The notes: a model not told the origin generated them from the sequence alone. A DNA stretch of 64,000 nt from Bifidobacterium canis (GCF_009727065.1 NZ_WNLP01000007.1:62001-126000); one strand, 5' to 3'; positions 49,476 through 59,834 are shown, counted from the first letter of the stretch. Numbers and translations: made by a program.

Positions 49476-49520
49476 CTGATATGGGTGGGAGAAGATAGTG
49501 CTTTCTCCCACCCATATCAG
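49476..49520 (-). terminator. Terminator of the FAD-oxidoreductase/ABC operon
   Basis: 18-bp perfect stem (49476-49493 with 49503-49520), immediately after the stop at 49529, followed by TGTTTCC on the minus strand. Confidence 0.8.
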
Positions 49521-49528
49521 CGGATCAA

Positions 49529-51296
49529 TTATTTATTCATAGCATCGGATCTCAAAATGCGATGATGTTTATCTCCATTAGTGGAATGCAACATAATGTG
49601 AACTTTGTCTGACAACACTGGCTCCTCTAAGCGCAGCCAGTAATTTCTCATATAGTTATCCCGTACAGAGACCTCTTTGACTATCTTTTCTTTATCGAAA
49701 AATTGCACCGTGAAATCTTTCACCAGTGTGCTTTGCACACGCTTTTCTTGCAAAGCCATACGACTGGTTAACAAACTCGGCATAATTTCACGTGACAGAT
49801 TCGAATCAAAGCGGATATTCAATTCTCGTATAGAAGCAGCTCGTGAAAGATCCAGATCGATCCATTCTTCGCCATCAGTGGCAGATTCCCAGTAGTTCAA
49901 TTTATCCGCTACTGTTCGTGCAGTACCATTGATAACAGCAGATGCGGCGGTTCTACTACTTGTCGAGCTTGACGCGCTCACCGTGGCGGAACGAGCAAGA
50001 TCGAGAGGATCCTCGTTGATGACTCGCGGTATATACAAATCCTCTTTCAAAGCCTCTTGTTGTAGTTCTTGAATCTTGCGTTTTCCCACCTTCCTCGGTG
50101 TCAGACTGTATCGTTCAGCGAGCCACGTCGCGAGTCCAATCGCTTGTCCGATCACTGAACATGTACCCATCACTCTCGTGGAACCGAAGGCGATATGGGT
50201 GGTGCTAATAAGCCTGCCGCCGAGAAATAGGTTATCGATATTCCTGGAATATAGGCATCGATATGGAATCTGATATACATCTTTGAATTTATAGTATGTC
50301 GTTGGATCATCAGATGAAGCAGCTATGCCGCCGACTGCATGGAGATCCATGGGCCAGCCTCCGTAGGCTATTGCATCGCCAAACGAAGTATTCTCGAGAA
50401 TGTCGTTCGCCGTTAGGGTGTAATCGCCAATGAATCTTCTAGATTCTCGCTTCCCCGGTAGGAAGCCAATCCAGTGCATAGTTACTCGCTCCATGATCTC
50501 CATCATTTTGATGTGATCCCAGATTCCGAGTGCCACTTTCAGCAGCTCATCGCGAATATTTTCCGCATCTGAAATGGTATCAAGGCCATCACTTCCACCC
50601 AGTTCGATCCACCAATACCCTGCTGTAATATCTGAATGGTCTCTTCCGGCGAGATCACTTTCATGATATGTGTATGCCCAACTTGGCTTAGTGAATGGCA
50701 CAGGATGACCCATATCTTTTGCCGTGAACTGTATACTGCTACCCATTGTGTGATTGTCAGCTTTTTCGGAGCATATGGCTCATGAAATTCCGATTCAGCC
50801 TCTCGACCGCTACGGTATTCGGCACCAACCAATGCTCCTAGCGTTCCATCGCCTGTAGCATCTACAAAGTAATCGCCATAGAACCTATACTGTTTTCATT
50901 AGTCAGTTGATCCACATCAACAAACTCGATCCGGTCATTAGTTCTGCTGGCGTTCACCATTTGCGCATTGAGATACAGATCCAGATTGCTCTGATAATGG
51001 GCTTTCTCCCATAGAATCAAATCAAACACTTCGAATGAGTTTGCTGGATTCCGATATTTATTCTCCAACAACATCTCTTCTAGGATGCCTGTTTCTCGAG
51101 CATTGGGGCGTTGCGCATGATTATCCGCTCCGCAGATGTGCATGCGTATCTCGGAGCTCGCGTTCCCTCCTAGAACCGGGCGGTTCTGTATCAATGCTGT
51201 TTTCAGTCCTTTGCGCGCTGCCGTAATAGCCGCAATAGTTCCAGACATGCCACCACCGACAACGACTAATTGATAATGCAATTCTGTAATACGCAT
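49529..51296 (-). pseudogene. FAD-dependent oxidoreductase (FAD_oxidored type) with C-terminal F5/8-type-C-like domain, two frameshifts
   Basis: The restored protein has about 589 residues. The start at 51296 lies 4 bp after the permease stop. The N-terminal FAD motif is YQLVVVGGGMSGTIAAITAA, followed by LGGNASSEIRMHICG, a second FAD contact YFVDATGDGTLGALVGAEY, and a late one in LFLGGRLISTTHIAFGSTRV. After about residue 440 comes a galactose-binding-like fold (LNYWESATDGEEWIDLDLSR), as in F5/8-C/CBM32 domains. Two one-base deficits interrupt it: near 50884 (before FYGDYFVDAT) and in the A5 run 50762-50766 (APKKADNHTMGS). There is no signal peptide, so oxidation should be cytoplasmic. Partner of a sugar-type ABC importer; the substrate is unknown. 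Base composition is clearly AT-richer than housekeeping genes nearby. Confidence 0.8.
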
Positions 51297-51300
51297 TAGA

Positions 51301-52140
51301 TCATCCCTTGACGCTGCCAGCCGTAAGGCCGGAGATGATATAGCGCTGGCATAGACCGTATACCAATAGGAGTGGAACCAGCGATAGCACACTTGCTGCA
51401 AGAATCAATTGGTCTTGGGAAACACCTGCATCGTCTACGAAGCTCAACAGGCCCAATGGCAGCGTGAATTTCTCTTTATCGTTCAGGAAGATAAGTGGCT
51501 GCTCATATTCATTCCACTTCCAGATAAAAGTCAGAATAGACAGTGTTGCGATTATAGGTTTGGCCAAAGGCATCATAATCTTTGAGAAGATCTGTATCTC
51601 GCTGGCGCCATCTACACGTGCGGATTCAATGATTTCGTCGGGAATTTTCGAGAAGTATTGCCGCACGAGGAAGATCCCCAGCGGGGTTGTTAGCTTCGGC
51701 AATATCAGCGACCATAGCGTGTTGTAAATGCCTACCGCTTTAAACATCAGGAACTGCGGAACCATAATAATCTGGAATGGAACCATCATGGTGCCCAGCA
51801 CCAATATGAACAGTATGTTCTTGCCAGGGAATTGATACTTTGCAAATGCATACCCTGCTACTGCCGACGTAAACACTTGGAAAGTACACGATATAGCGGC
51901 AACAATCACGGAATTTAACGTATACCGCATGAATGGCGGATCTGTACGGCTGAGCACTGTCTTGTAATTATCTAAAGAAAAATGCCCCGAGAAGAAGTTG
52001 ACCGATCCTTGATAGATGTCCGACAGACTTTTGAACGATGACGTAATCATCCAGATAAACGGGACGATGAATAATAGAGCCAACGCAAATATCAATATCG
52101 TGGCAATAATTTTGCTGAAATGCGAAGATTGTCTCTTCAT
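51301..52140 (-). CDS. ABC transporter permease, MalG type (second sugar locus)
   Basis: 279-residue CUT1 permease with six helices and the EAA loop (IIESARVDGASEIQIFSKIM). The family ending IISGLTAGSVKG is present. It stops 4 bp before the FAD oxidoreductase gene. Sequence style and codon use resemble Firmicutes transporters rather than the MalG-like gene at 32.4 kb. Between it and the MalF-like gene lies a 64-bp gap holding a tandem 10-bp repeat. Confidence 0.92.
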   Translation of the reverse strand: MKRQSSHFSKIIATILIFALALLFIVPFIWMITSSFKSLSDIYQGSVNFFSGHFSLDNYKTVLSRTDPPFMRYTLNSVIVAAISCTFQVFTSAVAGYAFAKYQFPGKNILFILVLGTMMVPFQIIMVPQFLMFKAVGIYNTLWSLILPKLTTPLGIFLVRQYFSKIPDEIIESARVDGASEIQIFSKIMMPLAKPIIATLSILTFIWKWNEYEQPLIFLNDKEKFTLPLGLLSFVDDAGVSQDQLILAASVLSLVPLLLVYGLCQRYIISGLTAGSVKG

Positions 52141-52156
52141 GGTAAAACACCTCTAA

Positions 52157-52176
52157 GTTGTACGACGTTGTACGAC
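52157..52176. repeat. Tandem 10-bp repeat, candidate regulator site
   Basis: GTTGTACGAC occurs twice in direct succession between the two permease genes. A similar 10-mer (GTTGTATGTC) forms half of a palindrome before the binding-protein gene at 54470-54489. The shared sequence suggests a common regulator, but this is only inference. Confidence 0.4.
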
Positions 52177-52204
52177 TGTGACTAATCGAATGTTTTAAAT
52201 ATCT

Positions 52205-53137
52205 TTAGTAATGCACCCACTTCTTTTGCCCGCGCATTTGGATAATCGTGATGATGAACACAATGAGCATCAGGAACCACAAAATGGCGGAGGCCAATCC
52301 CATTTGATTTTGGGCAAAGCCAACTTTATACATGAAGTATGTAAGCACTGACGTAGAGTTGTTAGGTCCTCCTTGAGTCATGATCTGCACATTCGCAAAG
52401 ACCTCGAAAGATGCAATCACATCAGTTACCACCAGGAAGAATGTCGTTGGAGACACCAACGGCACCGAGATGGAGAAGAACTGCCTCACAGCTGATGCAC
52501 CATCAACTTTTGCAGCTTCATACAGCGATTGATCAATACCCTGCAACCCTCCAATGAACAACACAATGTTGTAGCCAAGCTGCGTCCATATCGCCATAAT
52601 CATAAGAGCGATCAAAGCCGTTTTATCGCTGGCCAGCCATAAGGGTGGATTCTCAATGCCGATCTTACGTAGCACATCATTGATGATGCCGTTTTGCGGA
52701 TTGTACATCATCATCCACACCAGCGACATGGCTGAAGCGCTGCCGATATATGGCAGGAAGAACATAGCACGTGCAAGCCCTCTGGCATACACGGCTCTGT
52801 TGATGATCTCCGCCAATATCAAGGAGACAATGATGAGTACAGGAACGGTCACCACTGTATAGATGATGTTGTTTTTGAACGAAATCCAAAATACTGGATC
52901 TTTGAACATGTTTATGTAGTTCTTCAAACCAATAAACTTGGATCCCCAGAAGCCCTTGAACAGGTTGAAGTCCATGAATGAGATAATCAGCGAGTAGAGC
53001 AATGGCAGATAGATGAAAATCGAATTGATGATCACCACCGGCACTGTGAACAGATACCCGCAAAAACGCTCCTGCGCCTGAATACTCTTTTGTCGTTTAC
53101 CCCTATGGGGCTTGCGCATAGTTTTTGCAGCACTCAT
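52205..53137 (-). CDS. ABC transporter permease, MalF type (second sugar locus)
   Basis: 310-residue CUT1 permease. A basic cytoplasmic N-terminus precedes the helices (YLFTVPVVIINSIFIYLPLL). The EAA loop is YEAAKVDGASAVRQFFSISV. MTQGGPNNSTSVLTYFMYKV is typical of the C-terminal part. It begins 9 bp after the restored stop of the binding-protein gene, so the genes are one unit. Confidence 0.92.
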   Translation of the reverse strand: MSAAKTMRKPHRGKRQKSIQAQERFCGYLFTVPVVIINSIFIYLPLLYSLIISFMDFNLFKGFWGSKFIGLKNYINMFKDPVFWISFKNNIIYTVVTVPVLIIVSLILAEIINRAVYARGLARAMFFLPYIGSASAMSLVWMMMYNPQNGIINDVLRKIGIENPPLWLASDKTALIALMIMAIWTQLGYNIVLFIGGLQGIDQSLYEAAKVDGASAVRQFFSISVPLVSPTTFFLVVTDVIASFEVFANVQIMTQGGPNNSTSVLTYFMYKVGFAQNQMGLASAILWFLMLIVFIITIIQMRGQKKWVHY

Positions 53138-53146
53138 CTTTATGCC

Positions 53147-54446
53147 TCAGTTCTTTGCGAGTTCATCTTCGAACCGCTTAGTGAGACTAGCGATATATTG
53201 ATCGAAGTTCTTAGAATTGAGATAGTAGTTTTGCTCTTCCTCGGTCTCAATCGTGGTCAAAGAACCGCGTCCTTTGAATTGGGTGGAGATGATGTAGCGT
53301 TGATCCATGCCTAGGACTTCTTTTTAAAGGAATCGACGTCATACAACGTATCTGCCTTATCGCTCAACACCGCGGAAACCATGGCATCATCTGAGACTTG
53401 GCCATCCAGCACGGGGAGCTTCCCCATCTTCGTGTAGTCTTCGGCACCATCCGTCAGCACATATTCGATGAACTTATATGCTTCCTGCGGATGCTTGGAC
53501 TTTGAGCTGATCTGCAACCAGTTGTTAGCCTCCGTGTTGTATTCACCACTATGCACACCCTCCATGTTGATTTTGGCAATGGCGCAAATGCGAGCTTGAA
53601 ATTACGCGGATACTGTTCGACGTTATTCAACGCGCTGCGAGACATCCATGGCGAATAGAAAGCCATAAGCGCATCGCCCGTGAGCAACAGCTGTGATTCG
53701 TAGTTAAAGATCTTTCTGGCCATCACTTGGCTGAATGGATATGCACTCTTCTGCTTATAGACCATGTCATAGTAATTCTTTTTAATTGTCCAGCCTTTAT
53801 CGCTGAAGTTGGGTGCGCCATCCTTGGTGTATTCTGCATCACCGCCGTAAATCTGCTTTTCGATGTTATGCCAGACTCCGGCTAGGCCATATACGGTCTT
53901 GCCGTTTTCTTCATGGGTAGCCTTTTTGGCTATTTCCATGAAATCGTCCCAAGTCCAATCATCGGGAATGGTTATGCCCATTTCATCCAGCTTGTCTTTG
54001 TTGTAAACAATGCTGAATGACTCCATTGAAGTCGGGATGCCATAATATTTGCCCTCGTAAGCAAGATTGAAATCTTTGACTTTATCGACGAGCCCAGAAG
54101 AGTCCACGGTGGAGAGATCTAACGGAATTCCAGATTTGGCTCTCCTCTCAAAATCTGCTGGGGTATAGGTGAAGAACATGTCGATGGAATCATCAGCCAT
54201 CAAAGCTGTATCCAACTTGGCGTTACCTGTCGGATCGTTGGTAAAGCGAGTGTATTTGACTTTGACGTTGGGATTCTTTTTCTCGAACCCTTCAATGACT
54301 TTGTTGAATCCTTGATCTGCTTGGACTCCTCCCCAGATCGAGAGTTCAACAGGTCCGTCCGACGCGCCCGTTGAACCGCATGCCGTAAAGGCCAGAGTGC
54401 TGGCAAGAGCCACTACCGCCGAAATGAATTTGGTGGATTTACGCAT
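53147..54446 (-). pseudogene. Solute-binding lipoprotein (second sugar locus), two frameshifts
   Basis: The restored protein has about 433 residues. The start at 54446 follows AGGGAG. The signal peptide ends in a lipobox (AFTACGST). The mature part follows the family 1 plan: VELSIWGGVQADQGFNKVIE, FTNDPTGNAKLDTALMADDS, YGIPTSMESFSIVYNKDKLD, TIPDDWTWDDFMEIAKKATH. One deficit lies in the run at 53571-53574 (joining FAPLPK to INMEGVHSGEYNTEANNW) and another at 53321-53325 (DSFKKEVLGMDQRYIIST). The restored C-terminus (FDQYIASLTKRFEDELAKN) is a normal one for this family. The ligand is probably a carbohydrate or glycoside, judged only by family. Confidence 0.83.
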
Positions 54447-54469
54447 TGTATTCTCCCTGCGAATCTTCC

Positions 54470-54489
54470 GACATACATCGTTGTATGTC
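54470..54489. promoter_or_regulatory. Palindromic operator candidate before the binding-protein gene
   Basis: GACATACA and TGTATGTC (8-bp arms, 4-base centre) lie 24 bp upstream of the start codon of the binding-protein gene, where a repressor or activator site would be expected. The half site resembles the 10-mer repeated at 52157-52176. Confidence 0.5.
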
Positions 54490-54588
54490 ATGTGCTAATC
54501 AAATTTGTTGATAATTATTGAACTGTGGATTCCATATTTGATTTATTGCGATATCCCTCCTTTGAAGTTCAAGCGACAGAATGGCGCA

Positions 54589-55870
54589 TCAAACCGTAAC
54601 ACCTTGAAGCTCCAATGAATGCTGTATATCGCGAACATCCAGTTTGTTGGGATTAATGTTGTTTTTGCCGCAATAGCTGCGGCGGTGCCTGCTGCTTGGC
54701 CGATATTGACGCAAATAGGCATGACACGACAACTTGAATTCGCCTTGTGAGTGGCAGAGATATTGCGTCCTGCCAGCAATAAACCATTGCACCCAACCGG
54801 CACTAAACATCCGTATGGAATGGTGTACCCTTTTGGCTGAGCGAACAGTTTCTGCACGCCCTCTTTGTCCAGACCGCTACCATCCAGATTGTGGATGTCA
54901 AAATTAAAGTGCGCCTTAGTCACAACCCAGTCGTCAAAAACCCTTGCAGATAGAATATCTTCTGCGGTGAGAGTTTCCATGCATTGGAAATGGCGCGTTT
55001 CGCGCACACCGATAACAGATGCAGTACTGATCACATAGCAGTGTTCGAATCCAGGAACATATTCTCGCAAAAATTCAACAATCGGTTCTATTTGCTTGCG
55101 GCAAGCAATAGTCGCTCTTGTCAAATCATCTGGATTCGTCCCATCAACGTCAATGCAATTGGTCATATTGCATGTCACTATCCCCGGAAGCGTACTGCGG
55201 TACAGCAACACATGGCCTGCGGGATACGGAAGGTGTTCCCGGCCAAGAGTTTGTAGGTCACCTTTCGGCACTTTGAAAGTTTCTTCAAAGCTACCAGGGA
55301 ACACTGCTCTATCAGTATCTACTCCAGCAACTTTGAACATCAGTGTCAGGGGCTGCATCTTCCCGTCATCTTCACGACCCTTGACGTATGGGACACCGGC
55401 CTTGGCAGCTATATCGCCATCTCCTGTGCAATCGATAACAACTTTTGCAGTGAATCCTTGCAATCCCGCTTTGCTGTAGCCAATGACGCCACGAATCTGA
55501 TTCCCATCAAGAATCACATCATCTGAGAAAGTGTACAGGCGCAAATGCACTCCGGCTTCCTCTAGCATCTCCAGCAAAACAGTTTTCAGTTTTTCAGGAT
55601 TGATAAGAGTTGGGCTCCGGCCATCGGAATCATCGGCTCTTTCCAAGATCTCTTCATAGAGCCCACCTTGAGTGTCACCTGTCCAATGGCTCATAAGACC
55701 TGTAGTGGCAACGCCACCTACATCCCCAGTTTGTTCAAGGAGCATAACTGAAGCCCCGTTCCTAGCAGCGCTAATGGCAGCCCCTATGCCGGCGGGTCCT
55801 GCACCTACCACAAGGACGTCACCCGACCATGCAATCGGAACATCTTGAGAAAAGATATTACAGTTTTCAT
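54589..55870 (-). pseudogene. FAD-dependent oxidoreductase (FAD_oxidored type), first gene of the second sugar locus, two frameshifts
   Basis: The restored protein has about 427 residues. The ATG at 55870 follows AGGATGAT; one extra A in the run at 55864-55867 joins MKNCNIF to the rest. The FAD fold is DVLVVGAGPAGIGAAISAAR, then GDVGGVATTGLMSHW, a second contact VVIDCTGDGDIAAKAGVPYV, and a late one NGLLLAGRNISATHKANSSC. A second deficit, in the run 54662-54666, restores the usual family end (NNINPNKLDVRDIQHSLELQ). It lacks the extra C-terminal domain of the other oxidoreductase. It stands upstream of the ABC genes; a 140-bp gap before the binding-protein gene carries its own palindrome, so two promoters are likely. 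Confidence 0.82.
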
Positions 55871-55945
55871 ATCATCCTGATTTCCACATTGAAATCAGCC
55901 TTTTGACTTAAGCTGATACTGCAATTATATTGTTTTTAGCAAGTA

Positions 55946-56820
55946 GTGAGCCGTTCGATTCGCCGTAGAACCGACCAAGAACTTCAGGAATTTGCTCATA
56001 TGGATCAGGTAGTTAGTTTTTCACCACAAGCATTCACGAATCCGGAACGATTTTATATTTCGTCCATTGGAATCACCTATCCGGAAAAGAACTATTACAG
56101 GTCGCGCAGAGAAACCGTTGAATATAGTTTCGCGTTCATCATCTCCGGAAAAGGGTACTTCGACATTGACGGCGGTCAACGGGTGACGGTGAATGCTGGC
56201 GATACCACCATTCTTCCTGCGGGTATTTCATATAAGGCATGGTCAGACCAAGAAAACCCTCAATATAAAATATGGATGGCCGTAGGCGGCAGTCTCTGCA
56301 ATGCCCTGTACAGCAGCTATGGACTAGGTCCTAACATCAGTTTTCAATATCCAAGAACAGGCACGCTGCTCCATAGGCTATACGATGAATGCCACACCAA
56401 CCGCGGCAATCCTGAATATCTTGCGGTACGAGGTGCATTATTTATGCACGAACTTTTCGCTTCAATAGCCTTGAATGAAACAGTAGATAACAGCACTCAA
56501 TACAGGTATGCTAGAGCGGCAAAGAATTTTATCGATCAGAATCTAACGAAGCACATTTCCATGGAAATGGTGGCTCATGACGTCGGCATATCCATTTCAC
56601 ATCTCAATAGAACCTTTACCGCGAAATATGGCATCACTCCTGCTGCATATTATCTGCAATGCCGCATCGACATGGCACAGGCACTATTACTTCATACCGA
56701 TATCCCGATCAAAAAATAGCGCAACAGCTTGGTTTCAGCAGTGAGCGCTATTTTTCCGACTGCTTCCAGCGGAAGTGCGGTACCTGCCCTAGGAAATATC
56801 GATCGACTCATATTGGCTAA
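55946..56820 (+). pseudogene. AraC-family transcriptional regulator, frameshifted in the second DNA-binding helix
   Basis: The restored protein has 291 residues. GTG start at 55946; an ATG at 55997 is the alternative. The N-terminal cupin-like sensor (SFAFIISGKGYFDIDGGQRV, AGDTTILPAGISYKAW) is followed by two helix-turn-helix motifs (HISMEMVAHDVGISISHLNR, then the second starting LLLHTDIPIKKIAQQLGFSS). As read, the frame ends at IKK. One more A in the A6 run (56711-56716) gives the canonical ending GFSSERYFSDCFQRKCGTCP-RKY and a stop at 56818. It is divergent from the first FAD-oxidoreductase gene, so it is the likely activator of that locus, sensing the imported compound. Confidence 0.85.
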
Positions 56821-56938
56821 TAACAGCAGTCTCATTGACCTGCAATCATCAGGCAACTTTGCAATGCCAGAAATTCCACCTACACCAAGTCCAGCCTCTG
56901 CAACTTCCCCCAATGACGCGGAGCCACCGAATGGACGC

Positions 56939-57747
56939 TCACTGGATTGCGGCGTGCTGGGAGATCCATGCATGCATGGAGACGGCTGCAGCTGCACCGG
57001 CGTTGATGGAACGCACTGAACCGAATTGGCTGATGTAGACCACGTCGTCGGCTAATTCGAGTGCCCTACTGGAAAGCCCCGGACCTTCAGCACCGAACAG
57101 CAGCAGGCACCGCTCCGGAAAACGATAGGTTTCCATTGGCACAGCGCCGTCGATGATGTCCATTGCGATTATTTTGGCGCCTGTGGCCATGCGTAGGTCA
57201 TGGCGTGCATAGATCAGTTCCTGGTTGGCTTGTTCAGCGTCGATCTCGCCAGCTTGCAACTTCGCTTCGATGCTATGCACTCTGTTTCGGCGTTGCGCTG
57301 TTCCTGTGCGATGCGCTCATGCCAATCATCGACGCATTCTTGAATCGTGGCGTGATTGACGACGTGCTGGTAGAGTTCGGTCATCAATGCGCCTTTGCGA
57401 TTCCATTTATGTGGTCCGACGATGTGCACGCGGTTGGCTGTGAACGCATTGGCGGTACGCACCATGGAACCGATGTTGAAATCGTGAGTCCAGTTCTCGA
57501 TCGCCACTTCGAATGGATGACGGCCACGTTCGTCGAGATCCGCTTTGATGGCTTCAACCGTCCAATACCGGTAGCGATCGAGCACGTTGCGTTGATCACC
57601 CTCATCAAGCAGGGTCTGGTCGAAGCGCGCATCATCTGGCCTTGGCGCATCGGGGTGCTCCTGTTCCCAAGGCCTGACGCCTATCGGCCGGAACACGGGT
57701 TCATCGGAGGCTTGCGCTCTCACATCGATTGGATTCGGTTCATGCAT
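56939..57747 (-). pseudogene. SpoU/TrmH-family RNA methyltransferase, frameshifted
   Basis: The restored protein has 269 residues: an AdoMet-dependent 2'-O-ribose methyltransferase of the SPOUT class. The three family motifs are seen: NIGSMVRTANAF, LLLFGAEGPGLS, and YISQFGSVRSINAGAAAAVS. The frame breaks after QRNAETE, near 57279-57283; one added base restores VHSIEAKLQAGEIDAEQ. Whether the target is tRNA or rRNA cannot be told from the sequence. Composition is GC-rich again, so the AT-rich insertion ends before this gene. Confidence 0.85.
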
Positions 57748-57800
57748 GGCTTCAGCTTACCTGCAACGCGCACATTGTATGCCGCAATACCAGTTGCGCA

Positions 57801-58445
57801 CTAGTGCAGTTCGGATTCATGGAAGACTTCGATGAACGGCAGCTCGGATTCAGTGCCTTTGACCGGATCCACCACTCTGATGGTCGGGTCGGTCATGTCG
57901 ACGCCACCGATAAGCGACGCTACAGCGACCACTTGAGCGCCCTGTGCTTCGATGATGCCGAAATCGAGGCTCAACTCGTTTCCGTTGCGCAAGGTGACGA
58001 GCGACGATGTTTGCACATACGATTTCTGCGACAGCCATGCGTCCAGCAATAACACGCGCTTGCCTGCAATGGAGGGTCCTTTGATTGCGGGATACACGAA
58101 ATCCATCACGAACCCGTTGAGGTCTTCGCCTCGCGATGCGGCGGCCTGCATCATCGAGCACACCATCGGCACTGCCGCGGCGGTCAATGCACCGACAGCA
58201 TCGAAGTCATCCACCGAATATCCCTGCTCCTCACAGGTATCGAGCAGCATATGCCCGATCAGGGAAGCACCGTGGGAATCGAATGTCACGTCGAACAGTT
58301 CGGAGAATGGTCGATCTGCCATGTGTGCCTGCAGCATCGTTTTGAGTTGCTCACGCGGCTCCATCGCCGCGAAATCAACTGCGGAATCGGTGTTCTGCTT
58401 GGCGACCGGCTTGCCGGTCTTACGGAATCCTTGTGCGTCGCTCAT
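57801..58445 (-). CDS. Phosphoribosyltransferase-like protein (orotate phosphoribosyltransferase family)
   Basis: 214-residue protein whose core (VLLLDAWLSQKSYVQTSSLV) sits where a type I PRTase PRPP loop belongs and is preceded by a hydrophobic strand. GALTAAAVPMVCSMMQAAAS fits the early catalytic loop. The PRPP motif is, however, atypical: only one acidic residue precedes the loop instead of two. So activity is uncertain. Bifidobacteria commonly carry such a protein next to rmuC. Its ATG overlaps the rmuC stop codon (ATGA), so the two are translationally coupled. Confidence 0.6.
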   Translation of the reverse strand: MSDAQGFRKTGKPVAKQNTDSAVDFAAMEPREQLKTMLQAHMADRPFSELFDVTFDSHGASLIGHMLLDTCEEQGYSVDDFDAVGALTAAAVPMVCSMMQAAASRGEDLNGFVMDFVYPAIKGPSIAGKRVLLLDAWLSQKSYVQTSSLVTLRNGNELSLDFGIIEAQGAQVVAVASLIGGVDMTDPTIRVVDPVKGTESELPFIEVFHESELH

Positions 58446-59719
58446 GCTTTCACACTATCTTCAGACCCAGATAGTTCAGGAGCCGTCAAGTCTCGAATAT
58501 CACCTTGCTCCGACTCGATGTAGTTCACCTGGTCGATCACCTTGTTCGCATCGATGCGTTGGAGTTTGCGCGCCGATGGCAGCACGCGGGTTTCCAACGT
58601 GCCGACGAACTGATTGTATGCACCGACCGTCTTCGTGATTTGCTTGCCCAATGCCGTCGCACGCTCGCCCAATATGGCGAATCGTTCATAGATTTCACGT
58701 GAAACATCGAACAGCTGTTTCGCATCGTCGGTCAACGATTGCTGCTGCCACGCATAGGCGATCGATTTCAGCACGGCCCACAGCGTCACGGGAGACGTCA
58801 ATGCCACTTTGCGCGCGAACGCGTCATCGAGAAGCATCGGGTCGGTTTCGAGTGCCGCCTGCAGCAGCGCCTCGTTCGGAATGAACGCGATCACAAAATC
58901 GGGAGCCTCGTCGAACGCTTTCCAATAGGCTTTATCTGACAACGCGCGCACATGTTCGCGTAGAGCCTTCGCATGTGCCTGCAACAATTGAGCGCGCTGA
59001 TGCAGTTCGGCGTCACTGGCGCCGTCGGGGATCTGGCATGCGCGTTGATAATCGGCATATGGCGCCTTCGCGTCGATCGGTATCGACTTGCCACCGGGCA
59101 GATGCACCACCATATCTGGCCTCAGCTGATTGCCATTGGCGTCAGACACCACCACCTGCGTATCGAAATCGATATGCGCGGTGAGCCCTGCCGATTCCAC
59201 GATGTTACGCAGCTGCGCCTCTCCCCACGCGCCACGCACCTTGTTGTTGCTCAACGCGGCCGACAGCGCATTCGTCTGCTTATCGAGACGCAACTGCTGC
59301 TCACCGAGCCCACGAAGCTGTTGACCGAGCGCTCCCATCTCCTGCTTGCGCCCTTCTTCGATCTGCTGCACTTTGTGCTGCAACATATCGAGATTGCGTT
59401 GCACCGGAGCAAGCGCCTGCAACACTTCGTTACGCTCACCCTGACTGGCCTGCGCGCGCAATCGCTCCGTCTGCTGAGTCTGCTCAAGCTGCGACTTCAC
59501 ATACGCGAGTTGTTCGCGAGCGCCTTCGAGCTGTGCTTCGGCTTGCGTCGCGCGGAGTTGCTGGTGCTCCGCTTCCTGCCGCAACCGTTCGACATCACGC
59601 GCGTTGAACTGCCCCGTGGGAGCGCCAGCGTGCGACTTGCCCACGAAGAAGCCGGCGACGGCGGCCAACACAGCCACAATCACTAGAACCACAATGCCTA
59701 CAGCAGTACTTTCGAACAT
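58442..59719 (-). CDS. rmuC: DNA recombination protein RmuC
   Basis: 425-residue protein of the RmuC family, thought to limit inversions at short inverted repeats by acting as a nuclease. The ATG at 59719 gives an N-terminal membrane helix (MFESTAVGIVVLVIVAVLAA), then a long Gln/Glu/Arg/Ala coiled coil (about 40-160). The catalytic-type domain follows (RGAWGEAQLRNIVESAGLTA, RPDMVVHLPGGKSIPIDAKA, PYADYQRA, DFVIAFIPNEALLQAALETD). No good ribosome binding site is visible. Confidence 0.93.
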   Translation of the reverse strand: MFESTAVGIVVLVIVAVLAAVAGFFVGKSHAGAPTGQFNARDVERLRQEAEHQQLRATQAEAQLEGAREQLAYVKSQLEQTQQTERLRAQASQGERNEVLQALAPVQRNLDMLQHKVQQIEEGRKQEMGALGQQLRGLGEQQLRLDKQTNALSAALSNNKVRGAWGEAQLRNIVESAGLTAHIDFDTQVVVSDANGNQLRPDMVVHLPGGKSIPIDAKAPYADYQRACQIPDGASDAELHQRAQLLQAHAKALREHVRALSDKAYWKAFDEAPDFVIAFIPNEALLQAALETDPMLLDDAFARKVALTSPVTLWAVLKSIAYAWQQQSLTDDAKQLFDVSREIYERFAILGERATALGKQITKTVGAYNQFVGTLETRVLPSARKLQRIDANKVIDQVNYIESEQGDIRDLTAPELSGSEDSVKA

Positions 59720-59834
59720 ATGTTCTAGTGAAGCCGAAATCGTGCAGGTTGTCAAATACCCAGCATTTCGCGCGCCATCAACTGCTCCGCGTACAGTTAT
59801 ATGAGTATGTGTCGAATCCGAGCATGGGAGCGAT

